Assembly (NCBI RefSeq): GCF_025150085.1
Contig: NZ_CP102280.1
Coordinates: 697,001-761,000, forward strand
Direction: 5' to 3'
Length of the DNA stretch: 64,000 nucleotides
Source: Dorea longicatena
GTDB taxonomy: Bacteria > Bacillota > Clostridia > Lachnospirales > Lachnospiraceae
Below the pieces are notes generated by a model. It was given only the letters and a program-made list of their open reading frames with translations. It was not told the origin of the DNA and did not search any database. Shown in pieces: positions 1-8,570 of this stretch. The translations under genes and the position numbers were made by a program. Each line of letters starts with the position of its first letter. Within the stretch, counting starts at the first letter, position 1.

Positions 1-52
1 ATTTTTTCAGAATATTTTATAGAATTTATATGGATAACTTTGGGGAATCGGT

Positions 53-58
53 TATAAT
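53..58 (+). promoter_or_regulatory. Possible -10 box of trxA
   Basis: TATAAT lies about 50 bases before the trxA start. I see no good -35 box at 17 bases, so the promoter call rests on the -10 box and its position only. Confidence 0.4.
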
Positions 59-107
59 AAGCATGTAGTTACATGATAATAGTCATTACGAAAGAGAGGA
101 AATAGAT

Positions 108-416
108 ATGGCAGTTATACATTTGTCAAAAGATAATTTTAATGAAGAAGTACTGGAGTCAAAAGTACCTGTAATGGTAGATTTCTGGGCAACGTGGTGC
201 GGACCATGCAAGACGATGGCACCGATCGTGGAAGAGATTGCAGAAGAACGTACAGATATCAAAGTATGCAAAATTGACGTAGATCAGGAACCGGAACTTG
301 CAAGACAGTATCGTGTAATGTCTATCCCGACATTTCTGGTGTTCAAAGACGGAGAAGTCGTTAAGAGAGATATGGGTGTGATGTCCAAGGACGAGCTGGA
401 AGGTCTGATTGTTTAA
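108..416 (+). CDS. trxA: Thioredoxin
   Basis: Thioredoxin of 102 residues, the normal length of the family. It reduces protein disulfides in the cytosol using electrons from thioredoxin reductase. The active site WCGPC is at residues 30-34 and the cis-proline at residue 74 (SIPT). A gagagga ribosome site precedes the ATG. The gene stands alone, with its own upstream -10 box and a strong terminator directly downstream. A second thioredoxin with active site CVPC sits in the glycine reductase operon at 50487, so this copy is probably the general-purpose one. That division of labour is inference. Confidence 0.97.
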   Translation: MAVIHLSKDNFNEEVLESKVPVMVDFWATWCGPCKTMAPIVEEIAEERTDIKVCKIDVDQEPELARQYRVMSIPTFLVFKDGEVVKRDMGVMSKDELEGLIV

Positions 417-451
417 TGTGTGAAAAGGTTGATATCCGGCTGGAATAAAAT

Positions 452-505
452 AAAAGGTACATTCCTGTGCAGACTTTAATGCAAGGGAATGTACCTTTTA
501 TTTTT
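452..505 (+). terminator. Rho-independent terminator after trxA
   Basis: A perfect 14-bp stem (452-465 with 486-499) starts AAAAGGTACATT, has a 20-base loop and is followed by ATTTTTAT. It ends trxA. The A-rich 5' flank could also serve the convergent dapB transcript. Confidence 0.85.
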
Positions 506-507
506 AT

Positions 508-552
508 CGCCATGCGTTCGTAAGGAACTGCCAATGGCGGATTTTTTGTAGT
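508..552 (+). repeat. Short post-terminator hairpin element, copy A
   Basis: This starts right after the trxA terminator with GCCATGCGTTCGTAAGGA and continues into a hairpin: AGGA (523-526) and CTGCCA (528-533) face TGGCGG (535-540) and TTTT (542-545), pairing through G-T wobbles. Closely related sequences occur at 14667 and 51417, also directly after terminators. Function unknown. Confidence 0.6.
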
Positions 553-579
553 TCTGTGTTTGATCCATTCATTAGTGGA

Positions 580-1377
580 TTAAATTCCAAGCACATCTTT
601 GATGGAATAGAACCCAGGGCCTTTCCCTTCAAGATAAGCAGCACAGTCACAGGCTCCTCTTGCAAAGCATTCCCAGTTATAGGAGTGATGGGTAATTTCC
701 AGACGTTCGCCCATGCCTCCGAAGTATACGGTATGGCTGCTTGGAATATTGCCGGCACGAAGGGAATGGTAGCCGATGGTTCCAGGTTCACGAGGTGATT
801 CGCCTTCACGTCCGTAGACTGCAATATCGCTAAGCTCTTTGCCGAGAGCATGAGCCATGATCTCACCCATCTCTTTAGAAGTTCCGCTTGGTGCATCCTT
901 CTTCCACTGATCATGCATTTCCAGAATCTCGATATCAATCTCATCTTTTAAAGTTGCAGTAACAAGTTCCAGAAGTTTGTTCATGATATTCACAAGTTTT
1001 GAAGTGTTAGCCGCATAGAGCATCGGGATCTGTTTGCCGGCTTCTTCGAAGCGTTTCATTTCTTCAGCGGAAAATCCGGTCGATCCACATACCAGTGCTT
1101 TCTTATGGGCAATAGCAAGATCCAGAACTTCCATGGCCATTTCTTTTGTGGAAAAATCAATGATGACATCACAGGAATCAATGATACTTTCAAGGTCATC
1201 GGTTACAGGAACTCCGAGTTCGAAGCCCGTCATGGCAACAGTGCCCAGATCCTTTCCGATATAATCCCGTCCCTTTGGTGCTATTGCACCCACCAGTTCC
1301 ATATCGTCACGACTGGCAGCGACCTGTGTGATCAGTTTTCCCATTTTACCTTTTGGTCCGATTACAATAACTTTCAT
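580..1377 (-). CDS. dapB: 4-hydroxy-tetrahydrodipicolinate reductase (DapB)
   Basis: DapB uses NAD(P)H to reduce hydroxy-tetrahydrodipicolinate in the diaminopimelate/lysine pathway. The protein has 265 residues, the usual length. The N-terminal dinucleotide loop GPKGKMG is at residues 7-13. The substrate motif is at residues 152-167 (LEMHDQWKKDAPSGT), with the presumed acid/base His155, Lys159 and the PSGT loop. The C-terminal GERLEITH and GPGFYSIKDVL are typical. Oddities: the second His of the usual HH pair is Asp156, and the usual NFS and RxxFA regions read NTS and NWECFA. The GAAAGGAG ribosome site sits 8 bases before the ATG. It is transcribed alone, convergent with trxA. Confidence 0.92.
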   Translation of the reverse strand: MKVIVIGPKGKMGKLITQVAASRDDMELVGAIAPKGRDYIGKDLGTVAMTGFELGVPVTDDLESIIDSCDVIIDFSTKEMAMEVLDLAIAHKKALVCGSTGFSAEEMKRFEEAGKQIPMLYAANTSKLVNIMNKLLELVTATLKDEIDIEILEMHDQWKKDAPSGTSKEMGEIMAHALGKELSDIAVYGREGESPREPGTIGYHSLRAGNIPSSHTVYFGGMGERLEITHHSYNWECFARGACDCAAYLEGKGPGFYSIKDVLGI

Positions 1378-1670
1378 AATAGTAGTCTCCTTTCATAAAC
1401 CGGTCATATGTTGCTGAATCATATTTTATATCGCTATGCGTTCTGCAGATTCAGACATTGTATAAACTGTCTTCAGTATAGCACAGCAAGAGGCGGGTGA
1501 ATATGAAGAAATAAAAAAGTGGATGAAAAGTCTGAAAATTACGAAAAATGAAAGCTGTCAACCAATGGTTGCGAGATTGCAATGTTACATATGTGGACAA
1601 ATGCAGGAGAATAAGACATAATGAAAAAAATGAATTCATTTCGTATAGATATTATTAAGAAGGTGAGAAA

Positions 1671-2804
1671 ATGACATTAGGTGAAAAGATATATAAGTTG
1701 AGGACAAAACGATCTATGACGCAGGAACAGCTTGCGGAAAAAATAGGAGTGTCACGACAGTCTGTATCCAAATGGGAAACAGACAGTGCCATTCCGGATA
1801 TAGAAAAATTAAAATTATTGGCGGAGATTTTTGAAGTGTCTATAACAGAGCTTTTGGGGATGGAATGCGAAGAAGATACAAAACGTAAAGATGAAAAAGA
1901 AAGAATAGAACATTGCCAAAAAGAAATAAAACGGTGGAAGAGATATGCTATAGTTTTGATAGCAATTTCTGCGATTCTTCTTGCTGCGTGTATCGGTGGA
2001 AGTATATATGTAAGATATTTTATTATTGAAGAAAAATCAAATAATACAGAAGCACAGACGACACAGATCGTACAGCAGGAAACGGATGAAGACAGTGAAC
2101 AGATAGGAAGGCCAAAAGGAATCATATCGGAGTTTTACAGAAGTGTACGTTGTTCCGAGGACGGAAAGATATATCTGAAATTAAAGTGTGTTCTGGTTCG
2201 GGACAGCGCAGAAACACAAATGACAGGTCTTGTTAAGACCGACGAAAGTGACGGAAACATATCTGTAGATATGGTAAAAAAAGAAAATGGATATGAAGGC
2301 GAGGCAGAGATACCGGTAAGTTATCTGGAGAATCCGGTGAATATCAGTCTTAATATCGATAAGAGTGGTGAAAAACAGAATGTCGTCATTGATACAGATT
2401 CGACGGAGTATTTACTGGAGCAGATCGACTGGCTTCCGATGGCAGATCTGGAGGCAGATGAGACAGGAAATGGTGAATATCAGTCAGGTTATCTGAATGT
2501 TCGTGCTTCGGAGCAAAAGAATATGAAGAATGTGGAAGCTGTGAAGCTAGAGATGAAAATCGGCAAGAAGAAAGTATTCAAAAAAGAATTATCATCCAGG
2601 GAATGGAAGGATCTGAAAAATCACGGACAGATAGGGTATTCATATGAATATAAAAACATAGGAAAGCTGTATGATGATTATACAGACGGTAAGATTATAA
2701 TAAAGATCAAATATTATAATAAAGAACTGAAAAAGAATGTAGAAATATGGATAAATCCATGGGAAGGTATAGAATCACGGGAAAAGATACTGCTGAAAGA
2801 CTGA
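1671..2804 (+). CDS. XRE-family regulator with a membrane anchor and C-terminal extracytoplasmic domain
   Basis: A protein of 377 residues. Residues 7-62 form a Cro/C1-type helix-turn-helix (TQEQLAEKIGVSRQSVSKWE). A Lys/Glu-rich linker follows, then one hydrophobic segment at about residues 92-116, then a 260-residue charged, beta-rich domain with no family I recognise. The layout implies a DNA-binding head in the cytoplasm and a sensing tail outside the membrane; this is inference. The ribosome site is AGAAGGTGAG before ATG 1671. The gene is monocistronic, between divergent dapB and the HAD gene. Its regulon is not evident from neighbours. Confidence 0.75.
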   Translation: MTLGEKIYKLRTKRSMTQEQLAEKIGVSRQSVSKWETDSAIPDIEKLKLLAEIFEVSITELLGMECEEDTKRKDEKERIEHCQKEIKRWKRYAIVLIAISAILLAACIGGSIYVRYFIIEEKSNNTEAQTTQIVQQETDEDSEQIGRPKGIISEFYRSVRCSEDGKIYLKLKCVLVRDSAETQMTGLVKTDESDGNISVDMVKKENGYEGEAEIPVSYLENPVNISLNIDKSGEKQNVVIDTDSTEYLLEQIDWLPMADLEADETGNGEYQSGYLNVRASEQKNMKNVEAVKLEMKIGKKKVFKKELSSREWKDLKNHGQIGYSYEYKNIGKLYDDYTDGKIIIKIKYYNKELKKNVEIWINPWEGIESREKILLKD

Positions 2805-2891
2805 AAGAAGACCGGGCTTGTAGTAAAGCCTTGAAGTATAGTATACTTAGGAAAGACAGTTTTATGAACAAAAAGATAACGGAGGAAGGAA

Positions 2892-3521
2892 ATGAAGGGA
2901 ATTATATTTGATGTAGATGGTACTTTATGGGATTCAACCGAAATGGTAGCAGTTGCATGGAATAAAGTGATCAAGGATGAAGGAATAGAACACAAAGAAC
3001 TTGAAGAAAAAGATCTGAAAAAAGAGTTTGGAAAGCCAATGGAAGCGATTGGTGAAAGTCTTTTTCCGGAGATGCCGAAAGATGAGATGATGAAGCTCAT
3101 GGAGAAAATGTTGAAATATGAAAATGGATTGGTTGCGTCCGGTCCATGTGTGATATTTGAAGGTGTACAGGAGACAATTAAAAAATTAAGTGAGAAATAT
3201 CCACTGTATATTGTAAGTAACTGTCAGGACGGATATATTGAAGCATTTTTGCAGTATTCAAAATTAGGAGAGTATTTTAAGGATTTCACCTGCCCGGCTT
3301 ATACCGGAAGATTAAAAGGAGAGAATATCCGGATTATCATGGAAAGAAATGGTCTGAGTGAGGCGGTTTATGTTGGAGATACACAGGGAGATGCGAATTC
3401 GTGTAAGGAAGCAGAAATACCGATGATCTATGCAGCTTACGGATTCGGCGAAGTAGAAAAAGCAGACGCTTCTATTCAATCTTTTGATGAGCTTCTGGAT
3501 ATGGATTTTGACAGATTATAA
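2892..3521 (+). CDS. HAD-family hydrolase (phosphoglycolate-phosphatase-like)
   Basis: A HAD-superfamily phosphatase of 209 residues. Motif I is DVDGTLWD with nucleophile Asp7 and Asp9. A helical cap of the Gph/PGP subclass follows (about residues 15-85). Motif II is IVSN, motif III the Lys in GRLKGEN, and motif IV VGDTQGDANS near residue 160. Such enzymes hydrolyse small phosphomonoesters; the substrate cannot be read from sequence. The ribosome site is ACGGAGGAAGGAA before the ATG. It is not obviously in an operon with the carbamate-kinase-like gene, which has its own promoter at 3574. Confidence 0.9.
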   Translation: MKGIIFDVDGTLWDSTEMVAVAWNKVIKDEGIEHKELEEKDLKKEFGKPMEAIGESLFPEMPKDEMMKLMEKMLKYENGLVASGPCVIFEGVQETIKKLSEKYPLYIVSNCQDGYIEAFLQYSKLGEYFKDFTCPAYTGRLKGENIRIIMERNGLSEAVYVGDTQGDANSCKEAEIPMIYAAYGFGEVEKADASIQSFDELLDMDFDRL

Positions 3522-3573
3522 AATGTATACAGGATAAATGACTGAATTATAGGGAATATAAGGGTAAAAAAGA

Positions 3574-3602
3574 TTGCATTTTACATGGAAAAATACTATA
3601 AT
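3574..3602 (+). promoter_or_regulatory. Sigma-A promoter of the carbamate-kinase-like gene
   Basis: TTGCAT at 3574-3579 and TATAAT at 3597-3602 with a 17-base spacer, about 50 bases upstream of the start codon at 3654. Confidence 0.65.
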
Positions 3603-3653
3603 TCTCTTATATTTATTTCGTAGAAAAATACTAGAAAAGCAGAGGTATAGATT

Positions 3654-4583
3654 ATGAAAAAAAGAGTTGTAGTTGCATTAGGACACAGAGCACTTGGTAC
3701 GACATTACCAGAACAGAAAGAGGCAGTAAAGAAGACTGCGAAAGTTATCGGTGATTTGATTGAAAAAGGATATCAGGTTGCAATTACACACAGTAATGCA
3801 CCTCAGGTTGGTATGATCCATACAGCAATGAATGAATTTGCCAAAGAACATGAAGATTATACGGCAGCACCAATGTCTGTATGTTCTGCTATGAGTCAGG
3901 GCTATATCGGATACGACCTTCAGAATGCAATCCGTGAAGAATTGATGAATCGTGGTATTTACAGAACTGTCAGTACAGTTCTGACACAGGTGATCGTTGA
4001 TCCGTACGATGAAGCGTTCTATACACCAACAAAAGTTCTGGGACGTTATATGGATGCAGAAGAGGCAAGTGCCGAGCGCAAAAAAGGTAATTATGTAGTA
4101 GAAGAGCCTGGAAAAGGATTCCGCCGTATTGTATCTGCACCGAATCCGGTCAACATCGTAGAGATTGATGCGATCAAAGCATTACTGGATGCAGATCAGG
4201 TTGTTATAGCCTGCGGAGGAGGCGGTATTCCGGTACTGGAACAGGATCATCGCCTGAAAGGAGCAAGTGCCGTAATCGAAAAAGATCTGACTGCAGGAAA
4301 GATGGCAGAAGAGACAGATGCCGATGAACTGATCATTCTGACAAGTGTTGAGAAAGTTAAGATCAACATGGACAGACCGGAAGAGGAAGAGCTTGGAGAG
4401 ATCAGCGTCGCTCAGGCAAAAGAATACATGGAAGAAGGACATTTTGGAAAATATAACATGTATCCAAAATTCAGAGCAGCAGTTGAATTCCTCGAAAAGA
4501 GAGAAGGAAGAAGTGCGCTGATCACATCATTTGACAAATTCGATGAAGCACTTAAGGGAAAAACCGGTACAGTGATTAGATAA
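3654..4583 (+). CDS. arcC: Carbamate-kinase-family protein with altered active-site loops
   Basis: An amino-acid-kinase-fold protein of 309 residues, full length for carbamate kinase, which makes ATP from carbamoyl phosphate and ADP. Family marks are ACGGGGIPV (near residue 184), AVIEKDL, the ADELIILTSVEKV nucleotide segment and a C-terminal GTVI. Three loops normally invariant in ArcC differ: GGNA is GHRA at residues 10-13, HGNGPQVG is HSNAPQVG at 46-53, and the GSMGPK loop is YNMYPK at 267-272. No arginine deiminase or ornithine carbamoyltransferase gene is nearby. It may be a true carbamate kinase of a divergent clade or an enzyme with a changed substrate. The symbol is given for family membership only. 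Confidence 0.75.
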   Translation: MKKRVVVALGHRALGTTLPEQKEAVKKTAKVIGDLIEKGYQVAITHSNAPQVGMIHTAMNEFAKEHEDYTAAPMSVCSAMSQGYIGYDLQNAIREELMNRGIYRTVSTVLTQVIVDPYDEAFYTPTKVLGRYMDAEEASAERKKGNYVVEEPGKGFRRIVSAPNPVNIVEIDAIKALLDADQVVIACGGGGIPVLEQDHRLKGASAVIEKDLTAGKMAEETDADELIILTSVEKVKINMDRPEEEELGEISVAQAKEYMEEGHFGKYNMYPKFRAAVEFLEKREGRSALITSFDKFDEALKGKTGTVIR

Positions 4584-4648
4584 GAACAGGAATAATTTGC
4601 TGAAAATGAGACATACTGTTGTAGAGATTTTACAAGGAGGGATGTTTC

Positions 4649-4834
4649 ATGGAAGCAAAGGTTATAGACGGATGTATCTCCTGCGGAGCATGTATCGCAA
4701 CATGTCCGGAGGTGTTCCGATTTGATGAAGACGGCCTGGCAGAAGCTTATGCCAAAGTGACACCGGAACATGAAAGTGCAACAATAGAGGCCAAAGAAGA
4801 GTGTCCGGTGGCTGTTATTATGATCGAAGAATAA
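4649..4834 (+). CDS. Small [4Fe-4S] ferredoxin
   Basis: An electron carrier of 61 residues with one cubane cluster. The cluster Cys are Cys9, Cys12 and Cys15 (CISCGAC) and Cys52 in EECPV. An extra Cys19 in ATCPEVF may form a disulfide, as in related single-cluster ferredoxins. The protein is acidic. The CAAGGAGGG ribosome site is strong. It sits alone before a terminator. Likely partners in this anaerobe include PFOR (32116), but the sequence does not single one out. Confidence 0.92.
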   Translation: MEAKVIDGCISCGACIATCPEVFRFDEDGLAEAYAKVTPEHESATIEAKEECPVAVIMIEE

Positions 4835-4840
4835 AAAGGA

Positions 4841-4893
4841 AAACGGTCTGTATAGACGCAGTGTAGCACTGTGGATGTACAGGCTGTTTTTTT
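4841..4893 (+). terminator. Terminator after the ferredoxin gene
   Basis: An 11-bp outer stem (AACGGTCTGTA facing TACAGGCTGTT, two G-T pairs) encloses a small CAGTG/CACTG hairpin and is followed by seven T. Confidence 0.8.
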
Positions 4894-4999
4894 GACCGGA
4901 GAAGGGGGCTTTGCATATTTTAAAACAGGACTCTTTATTACAGAAAATGAGTATAAAATGGAATAAAGAGCAGAATATTGTCAAAACAGGTGAGGGAAG

Positions 5000-5248
5000 A
5001 TGGCAAAAGTTCGATTAAGTGAATGGAAGAAAAAAGAAGTGATCAACTGCTGTGACTGTAAAAAGCTTGGTTATATAGAGGATTTGATCATTGATGAATG
5101 TAAAGGATGCATAGAGGCCCTGGTGGTACCGGAGGGAGGAAAATGGTGTAATTTTTTCGGAGATGGGACGGAGTATATCATTCCTTTTTCCTGCATTAAA
5201 AGGATTGGTCCGGACCTGATTCTGGTGGAAATCCATGAAGAAAAATAG
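5000..5248 (+). CDS. YlmC/YmxH-family PRC-barrel protein
   Basis: A small beta-rich protein of 82 residues matching the PRC-barrel family YlmC/YmxH, which is conserved in spore-forming Firmicutes and often tied to sporulation. Visible signs are the N-terminal RLSEWKKKEVINCCDCKKLGYIEDL, the central GCIEALVVPE and the C-terminal IPFSCIKRIGPDLILVE. The molecular role is not known. It lies just upstream of nrdR, as related genes often do, but nrdR has its own promoter in the gap. Confidence 0.82.
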   Translation: MAKVRLSEWKKKEVINCCDCKKLGYIEDLIIDECKGCIEALVVPEGGKWCNFFGDGTEYIIPFSCIKRIGPDLILVEIHEEK

Positions 5249-5259
5249 GAGAAATTTGT

Positions 5260-5288
5260 TTGACTTATGTTTGTGGAAAAGATATACT
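5260..5288 (+). promoter_or_regulatory. Sigma-A promoter of nrdR
   Basis: TTGACT at 5260-5265, a 17-base spacer and TATACT at 5283-5288, about 48 bases before the nrdR start. Confidence 0.7.
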
Positions 5289-5335
5289 GTATTTGAATAT
5301 AAAGACAGTATAATGGACAGAAAGGAACGATTCAG

Positions 5336-5785
5336 ATGAAGTGCCCATATTGCAATAATCCGGATACAAGAGTTATCGATTCCAGACCGGCAGAAGACGG
5401 GAGTTCTATCAGACGCCGCCGTTCATGTGATGTATGCGGCAAACGTTTTACGACATATGAGAAAGTAGAGACAATTCCACTGACTGTGATCAAAAAGGAC
5501 AATACAAGAGAGCAGTATGATCGTCGGAAAGTAGAGAATGGAGTTGTGCGTGCTTGCTATAAACGACCGGTTGCAACAGCAGATATTCAGAAAGTTGTTG
5601 ACAGAATAGAGACAAAAGTTTTCAGCCTGGAGGAAAAAGAGATTCCAAGCAGTGCGATCGGAGAAGCAGTCATGGATGAACTGAAGGCACTGGATGAAGT
5701 TGCTTATGTCAGATTTGCATCTGTTTACAGAGAATTTAAAGATGTAAGTACGTTTATGGATGAATTAAAGAAGATATTAGAATAA
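5336..5785 (+). CDS. nrdR: Transcriptional repressor NrdR
   Basis: NrdR senses ATP/dATP and represses ribonucleotide reductase genes. The 149-residue length is standard. The N-terminal zinc ribbon is CPYC at residues 3-6 and CDVC near 31-34, with the basic RRRRSC segment between. An ATP-cone domain follows at about residues 49-139, starting TVIKKDNTREQYDRRK. No nrd gene is in the window, so its targets lie elsewhere. The ribosome site GAAAGGAAC precedes ATG 5336, and a strong terminator follows. Confidence 0.97.
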   Translation: MKCPYCNNPDTRVIDSRPAEDGSSIRRRRSCDVCGKRFTTYEKVETIPLTVIKKDNTREQYDRRKVENGVVRACYKRPVATADIQKVVDRIETKVFSLEEKEIPSSAIGEAVMDELKALDEVAYVRFASVYREFKDVSTFMDELKKILE

Positions 5786-5823
5786 GAATGAATTGCTTAT
5801 AAAGTAATAAAGTGATAGAATAT

Positions 5824-5860
5824 AAGGGAGAAGCAAAAAATTATTTGCTTCTCCCTTTTT
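5824..5860 (+). terminator. Terminator after nrdR
   Basis: A perfect 14-bp stem, AAGGGAGAAGCAAA facing TTTGCTTCTCCCTT, with a 6-base loop and a run of five T. Confidence 0.9.
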
Positions 5861-5962
5861 CAAAAAGAAAACAGATATAGAATTATCTTTACAGTATATG
5901 GAAATAATAGAAACAGATAAAATGATAGAAGATGAACGATAGAATAGATTGGGTGAAATAAT

Positions 5963-6697
5963 ATGAGAACATATAAGTTAACCATTTCCTATGATGGAAG
6001 CAGATATCAGGGATGGCAGAGACAGGCCACAACAGATAACACAATACAGTATATTCTGGAGTGGAGTATCGGTAAACTGGTTGGATATCGTGTGCATATA
6101 GATGGATCGGGAAGAACAGATGCGGGTGTTCATGCACGTGGACAGGTTGCAAGTGTGAAACTTTCTAAATTATATGATACCAAGGAACTCAAAGATTCAC
6201 TGAACAGATATCTTCCGGAAGATATCCGTATTGTGAAAGTAGAACTTGCCAAGAATGGTTTTCATGCACGCAAGAGTGCCAAAGGGAAAAAATACGAATA
6301 TTATATTGACTGTCGTGAAAAACCGGATGTTTTTTCCAGAAGATATTGCTATCATTATCCGGAAAAACTGGACATCGAGGCAATGCGTGATGCAACAAAA
6401 TATCTGATAGGACCAAAGAATTTTACAAGTTTTACGGATGATAAAGAATGCAAAGATCCAATCCGTAAGATTACAAACATTAAGATAGTAAGCAGCGGAG
6501 AAAAAGTGCGGATCACCTATTACGGAACCGGATTTTTATATCATATGGTAAGAATCCTTACAGGAACACTTCTGGAGATTGGTGCAGGAAAGAGGGATGC
6601 ATCCATGCTGCCGGTCGTAATTGCAGCAGAGGACAGAAGCCTTGCAGGATTTTTAGCTCCGGCAAGAGGATTGTTTTTAAGAAAAGTATATTATTAA
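5963..6697 (+). CDS. truA: tRNA pseudouridine synthase A, first copy
   Basis: TruA converts uridines 38-40 of the tRNA anticodon arm to pseudouridine. The protein has 244 residues. The catalytic Asp53 lies in GRTDAGVHA. Other family blocks are YDGSRYQGWQRQ (9-21), the FTSFTD region and GTGFLYHMVRILTGTLLE. A second full-length TruA is at 17998, so the cell carries two paralogs that differ in the active-site block (GRTDAGVHA here, SRTDSGVHA there). This copy sits next to exonuclease III; the other follows the ECF genes, the usual truA place in Firmicutes. Confidence 0.93.
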   Translation: MRTYKLTISYDGSRYQGWQRQATTDNTIQYILEWSIGKLVGYRVHIDGSGRTDAGVHARGQVASVKLSKLYDTKELKDSLNRYLPEDIRIVKVELAKNGFHARKSAKGKKYEYYIDCREKPDVFSRRYCYHYPEKLDIEAMRDATKYLIGPKNFTSFTDDKECKDPIRKITNIKIVSSGEKVRITYYGTGFLYHMVRILTGTLLEIGAGKRDASMLPVVIAAEDRSLAGFLAPARGLFLRKVYY

Positions 6698-6754
6698 ACT
6701 GCGCCTATATGGGTGAATCAGGGACAAAAAAGTAAGAACGGTCGGGAGGAAGAT

Positions 6755-7507
6755 ATGAAGTTTATATCGTGGAATGTCAACGGAATCCGTGCATGTGCAC
6801 AAAAAGGATTTATGGATATTTTTAATGAAGCGGATGCAGATATTTTCTGTATACAGGAATCAAAGATGCAGGCTGGGCAGCTGGAACTAGATACGCCGGG
6901 ATATCATCAGTACTGGAATTATGCTGAGAGAAAAGGTTATTCCGGAACGGCAATCTTTACAAAAGAAGAGCCTCTTTCCGTGAGCTATGGATTGGGAATA
7001 GAAGAACATGATAAAGAAGGCCGTGTGATTACGTTAGAGTTTGAAGACTTTTATTTTATTACAGTCTATACACCAAATTCACAGAGCGAACTTGCACGAC
7101 TGGATTACAGAATGCGATGGGAAGATGCGTTTCTTGCATATCTTAAGAAATTAGAAGAAAAGAAACCGGTGATCTTCTGCGGAGATCTTAATGTAGCACA
7201 TAAAGAGATTGATTTGAAGAATCCGAAAACCAATCGTAAAAATGCGGGATTTACGGATGAGGAGAGAGGAAAATTTACGAATCTGTTAAATGCGGGGTTC
7301 ATTGATACGTTCCGCTATTTTTATCCGGATGCAGAGGGAATCTATTCTTGGTGGTCATACCGCTTCAGTGCAAGAAAGAAGAATGCAGGCTGGCGTATTG
7401 ACTATTTCTGTGTATCTGAAAGCCTGAAAGACAGGATAAAAGATGCGAAAATCCTGACTGAGATCATGGGGTCGGACCATTGCCCCGTGGAACTTGATTT
7501 TGAATAA
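6755..7507 (+). CDS. xth: Exodeoxyribonuclease III
   Basis: Exonuclease III/AP endonuclease of the EEP fold, 250 residues, which cuts at abasic sites in base-excision repair. The metal- and DNA-binding motifs are NVNGIRAC near the start, [27 protein letters not shown] and the terminal GSDHCPVEL. The start at 6755 is preferred because GGGAGGA lies just upstream. An in-frame ATG at 6713 has no ribosome site and would add a 14-residue non-conserved tail. It follows truA by about 57 bases, probably in one transcript, which ends at a long hairpin. Confidence 0.95.
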   Translation: MKFISWNVNGIRACAQKGFMDIFNEADADIFCIQESKMQAGQLELDTPGYHQYWNYAERKGYSGTAIFTKEEPLSVSYGLGIEEHDKEGRVITLEFEDFYFITVYTPNSQSELARLDYRMRWEDAFLAYLKKLEEKKPVIFCGDLNVAHKEIDLKNPKTNRKNAGFTDEERGKFTNLLNAGFIDTFRYFYPDAEGIYSWWSYRFSARKKNAGWRIDYFCVSESLKDRIKDAKILTEIMGSDHCPVELDFE

Positions 7508-7524
7508 AAACATATAAAAAGAAA

Positions 7525-7570
7525 AACATAAGCGAACCGTGCAATATTTATTGCACGGTTCGCTTATGTT
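7525..7570. terminator. Bidirectional terminator between xth and the SDR gene
   Basis: A nearly uninterrupted 21-bp stem beginning AACATAAGCGAACCG closes on a short loop. A-rich sequence to the left and the T in TTATGTTT to the right let it serve both convergent genes. Confidence 0.75.
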
Positions 7571-7611
7571 TAAGAAACAGTATTGTCTGAATATCGGTTG
7601 GTCAAAAAATT

Positions 7612-8346
7612 TTATAGAAATCCGCCGTCAACTCCGATGATCTGTCCGGTCATATATTCTGGAGCATGTACAATATTCCATACCATCTGAGCGATTTCTT
7701 TCGGAGTACCATATCTGCCGGCCGGAATTTCTTCTTCAAGAGCCTTTCTCTCTTCGCTGGTAAGCTGATCATTCATAGAGGTATCGATTACTCCGCAGGC
7801 AATCGCATTAACCTGAACGTTACTCGGTGCGAGTTCTTTGGCGAGCGCTTTGGTAAATCCGTTGATGCCGGACTTGGAAGCAGAGTATGCAACTTCACAG
7901 GAAGCACCGGATGTCCCCCACATGGAAGAAATATTGATGATTTTTCCGGAACGTTTGGAAACCATCGGAGGAATCGCCTGTCTGCAACAGTAAAATACGG
8001 AAGAAAGATTAGTTTGAATGATCCGGTTCCAGTCCTCATCTGTCATATCAGTCAGAAGATTAATATAGGAAATACCTGCATTGTTGACGAGTACATCAAG
8101 ATGTGTACATTCCTGATAAATTTTATTGTAAATTGCCCGTACGTGGTCAGGATTTCCTACATTACCCGGTACAAGTGTACATGGAGTATGGTATTTTTCG
8201 GTGATATATGCCCGGAGCTTTTTGAGCTCATCTACAGAAGAAGAGCAATTCAAAAATGTATGATATCCGCGGGAAGCGAATAAAAGTGCGATGCTTTTCC
8301 CGATGCCTCTGGAAGCACCTGTAATAAAGATTGTTTTTTGTTCCAT
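7612..8346 (-). CDS. SDR-family reductase, probably YmfI-like (EF-P 5-aminopentanone reductase)
   Basis: A short-chain dehydrogenase of 244 residues. The Rossmann loop is TGASRGIG (9-16). NNAG is at 88-91. The catalytic Ser is near 140-141, with Tyr154 and Lys158 in YSASK. The segment SMWGTSGASCEVAYS matches the YmfI subgroup of FabG-like proteins, which reduce the 5-aminopentanone group on elongation factor P in Bacillus. A generic 3-oxoacyl-ACP reductase is the alternative, and no fab genes are nearby. The gene is transcribed alone on the minus strand with ribosome site GGGGGAGA. Confidence 0.8.
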   Translation of the reverse strand: MEQKTIFITGASRGIGKSIALLFASRGYHTFLNCSSSVDELKKLRAYITEKYHTPCTLVPGNVGNPDHVRAIYNKIYQECTHLDVLVNNAGISYINLLTDMTDEDWNRIIQTNLSSVFYCCRQAIPPMVSKRSGKIINISSMWGTSGASCEVAYSASKSGINGFTKALAKELAPSNVQVNAIACGVIDTSMNDQLTSEERKALEEEIPAGRYGTPKEIAQMVWNIVHAPEYMTGQIIGVDGGFL

Positions 8347-8390
8347 AATTTATCTCCCCCTGATCAATTTATAGTGCCAGGATATCCAAA

Positions 8391-8432
8391 CCGCCATGCG
8401 CTTGAAAGGGACAGCAGGCGGCGGGGTCCAAA
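8391..8432 (+). repeat. Possible divergent copy of the short hairpin element
   Basis: CCGCCATGCGCTTGAAAGGGA resembles the start of the element at 508, and CCGCC faces GGCGG 20 bases later, as in that copy. The match is much weaker than copies A-C and it does not follow a terminator, so homology is doubtful. It lies in the 224-base gap between the divergent SDR and HD genes. Confidence 0.25.
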
Positions 8433-8570
8433 GGCAACTTTTCTTTTATTATATACTGAAATTATTGTCATTTAAAGTATCAGGTGATATTATTTATATA
8501 TTAAAGACATAACTAATCAGGCCGTATCATCGGCTCCAAAGACCATATGCGATAAAAGAGAGGTACCATT

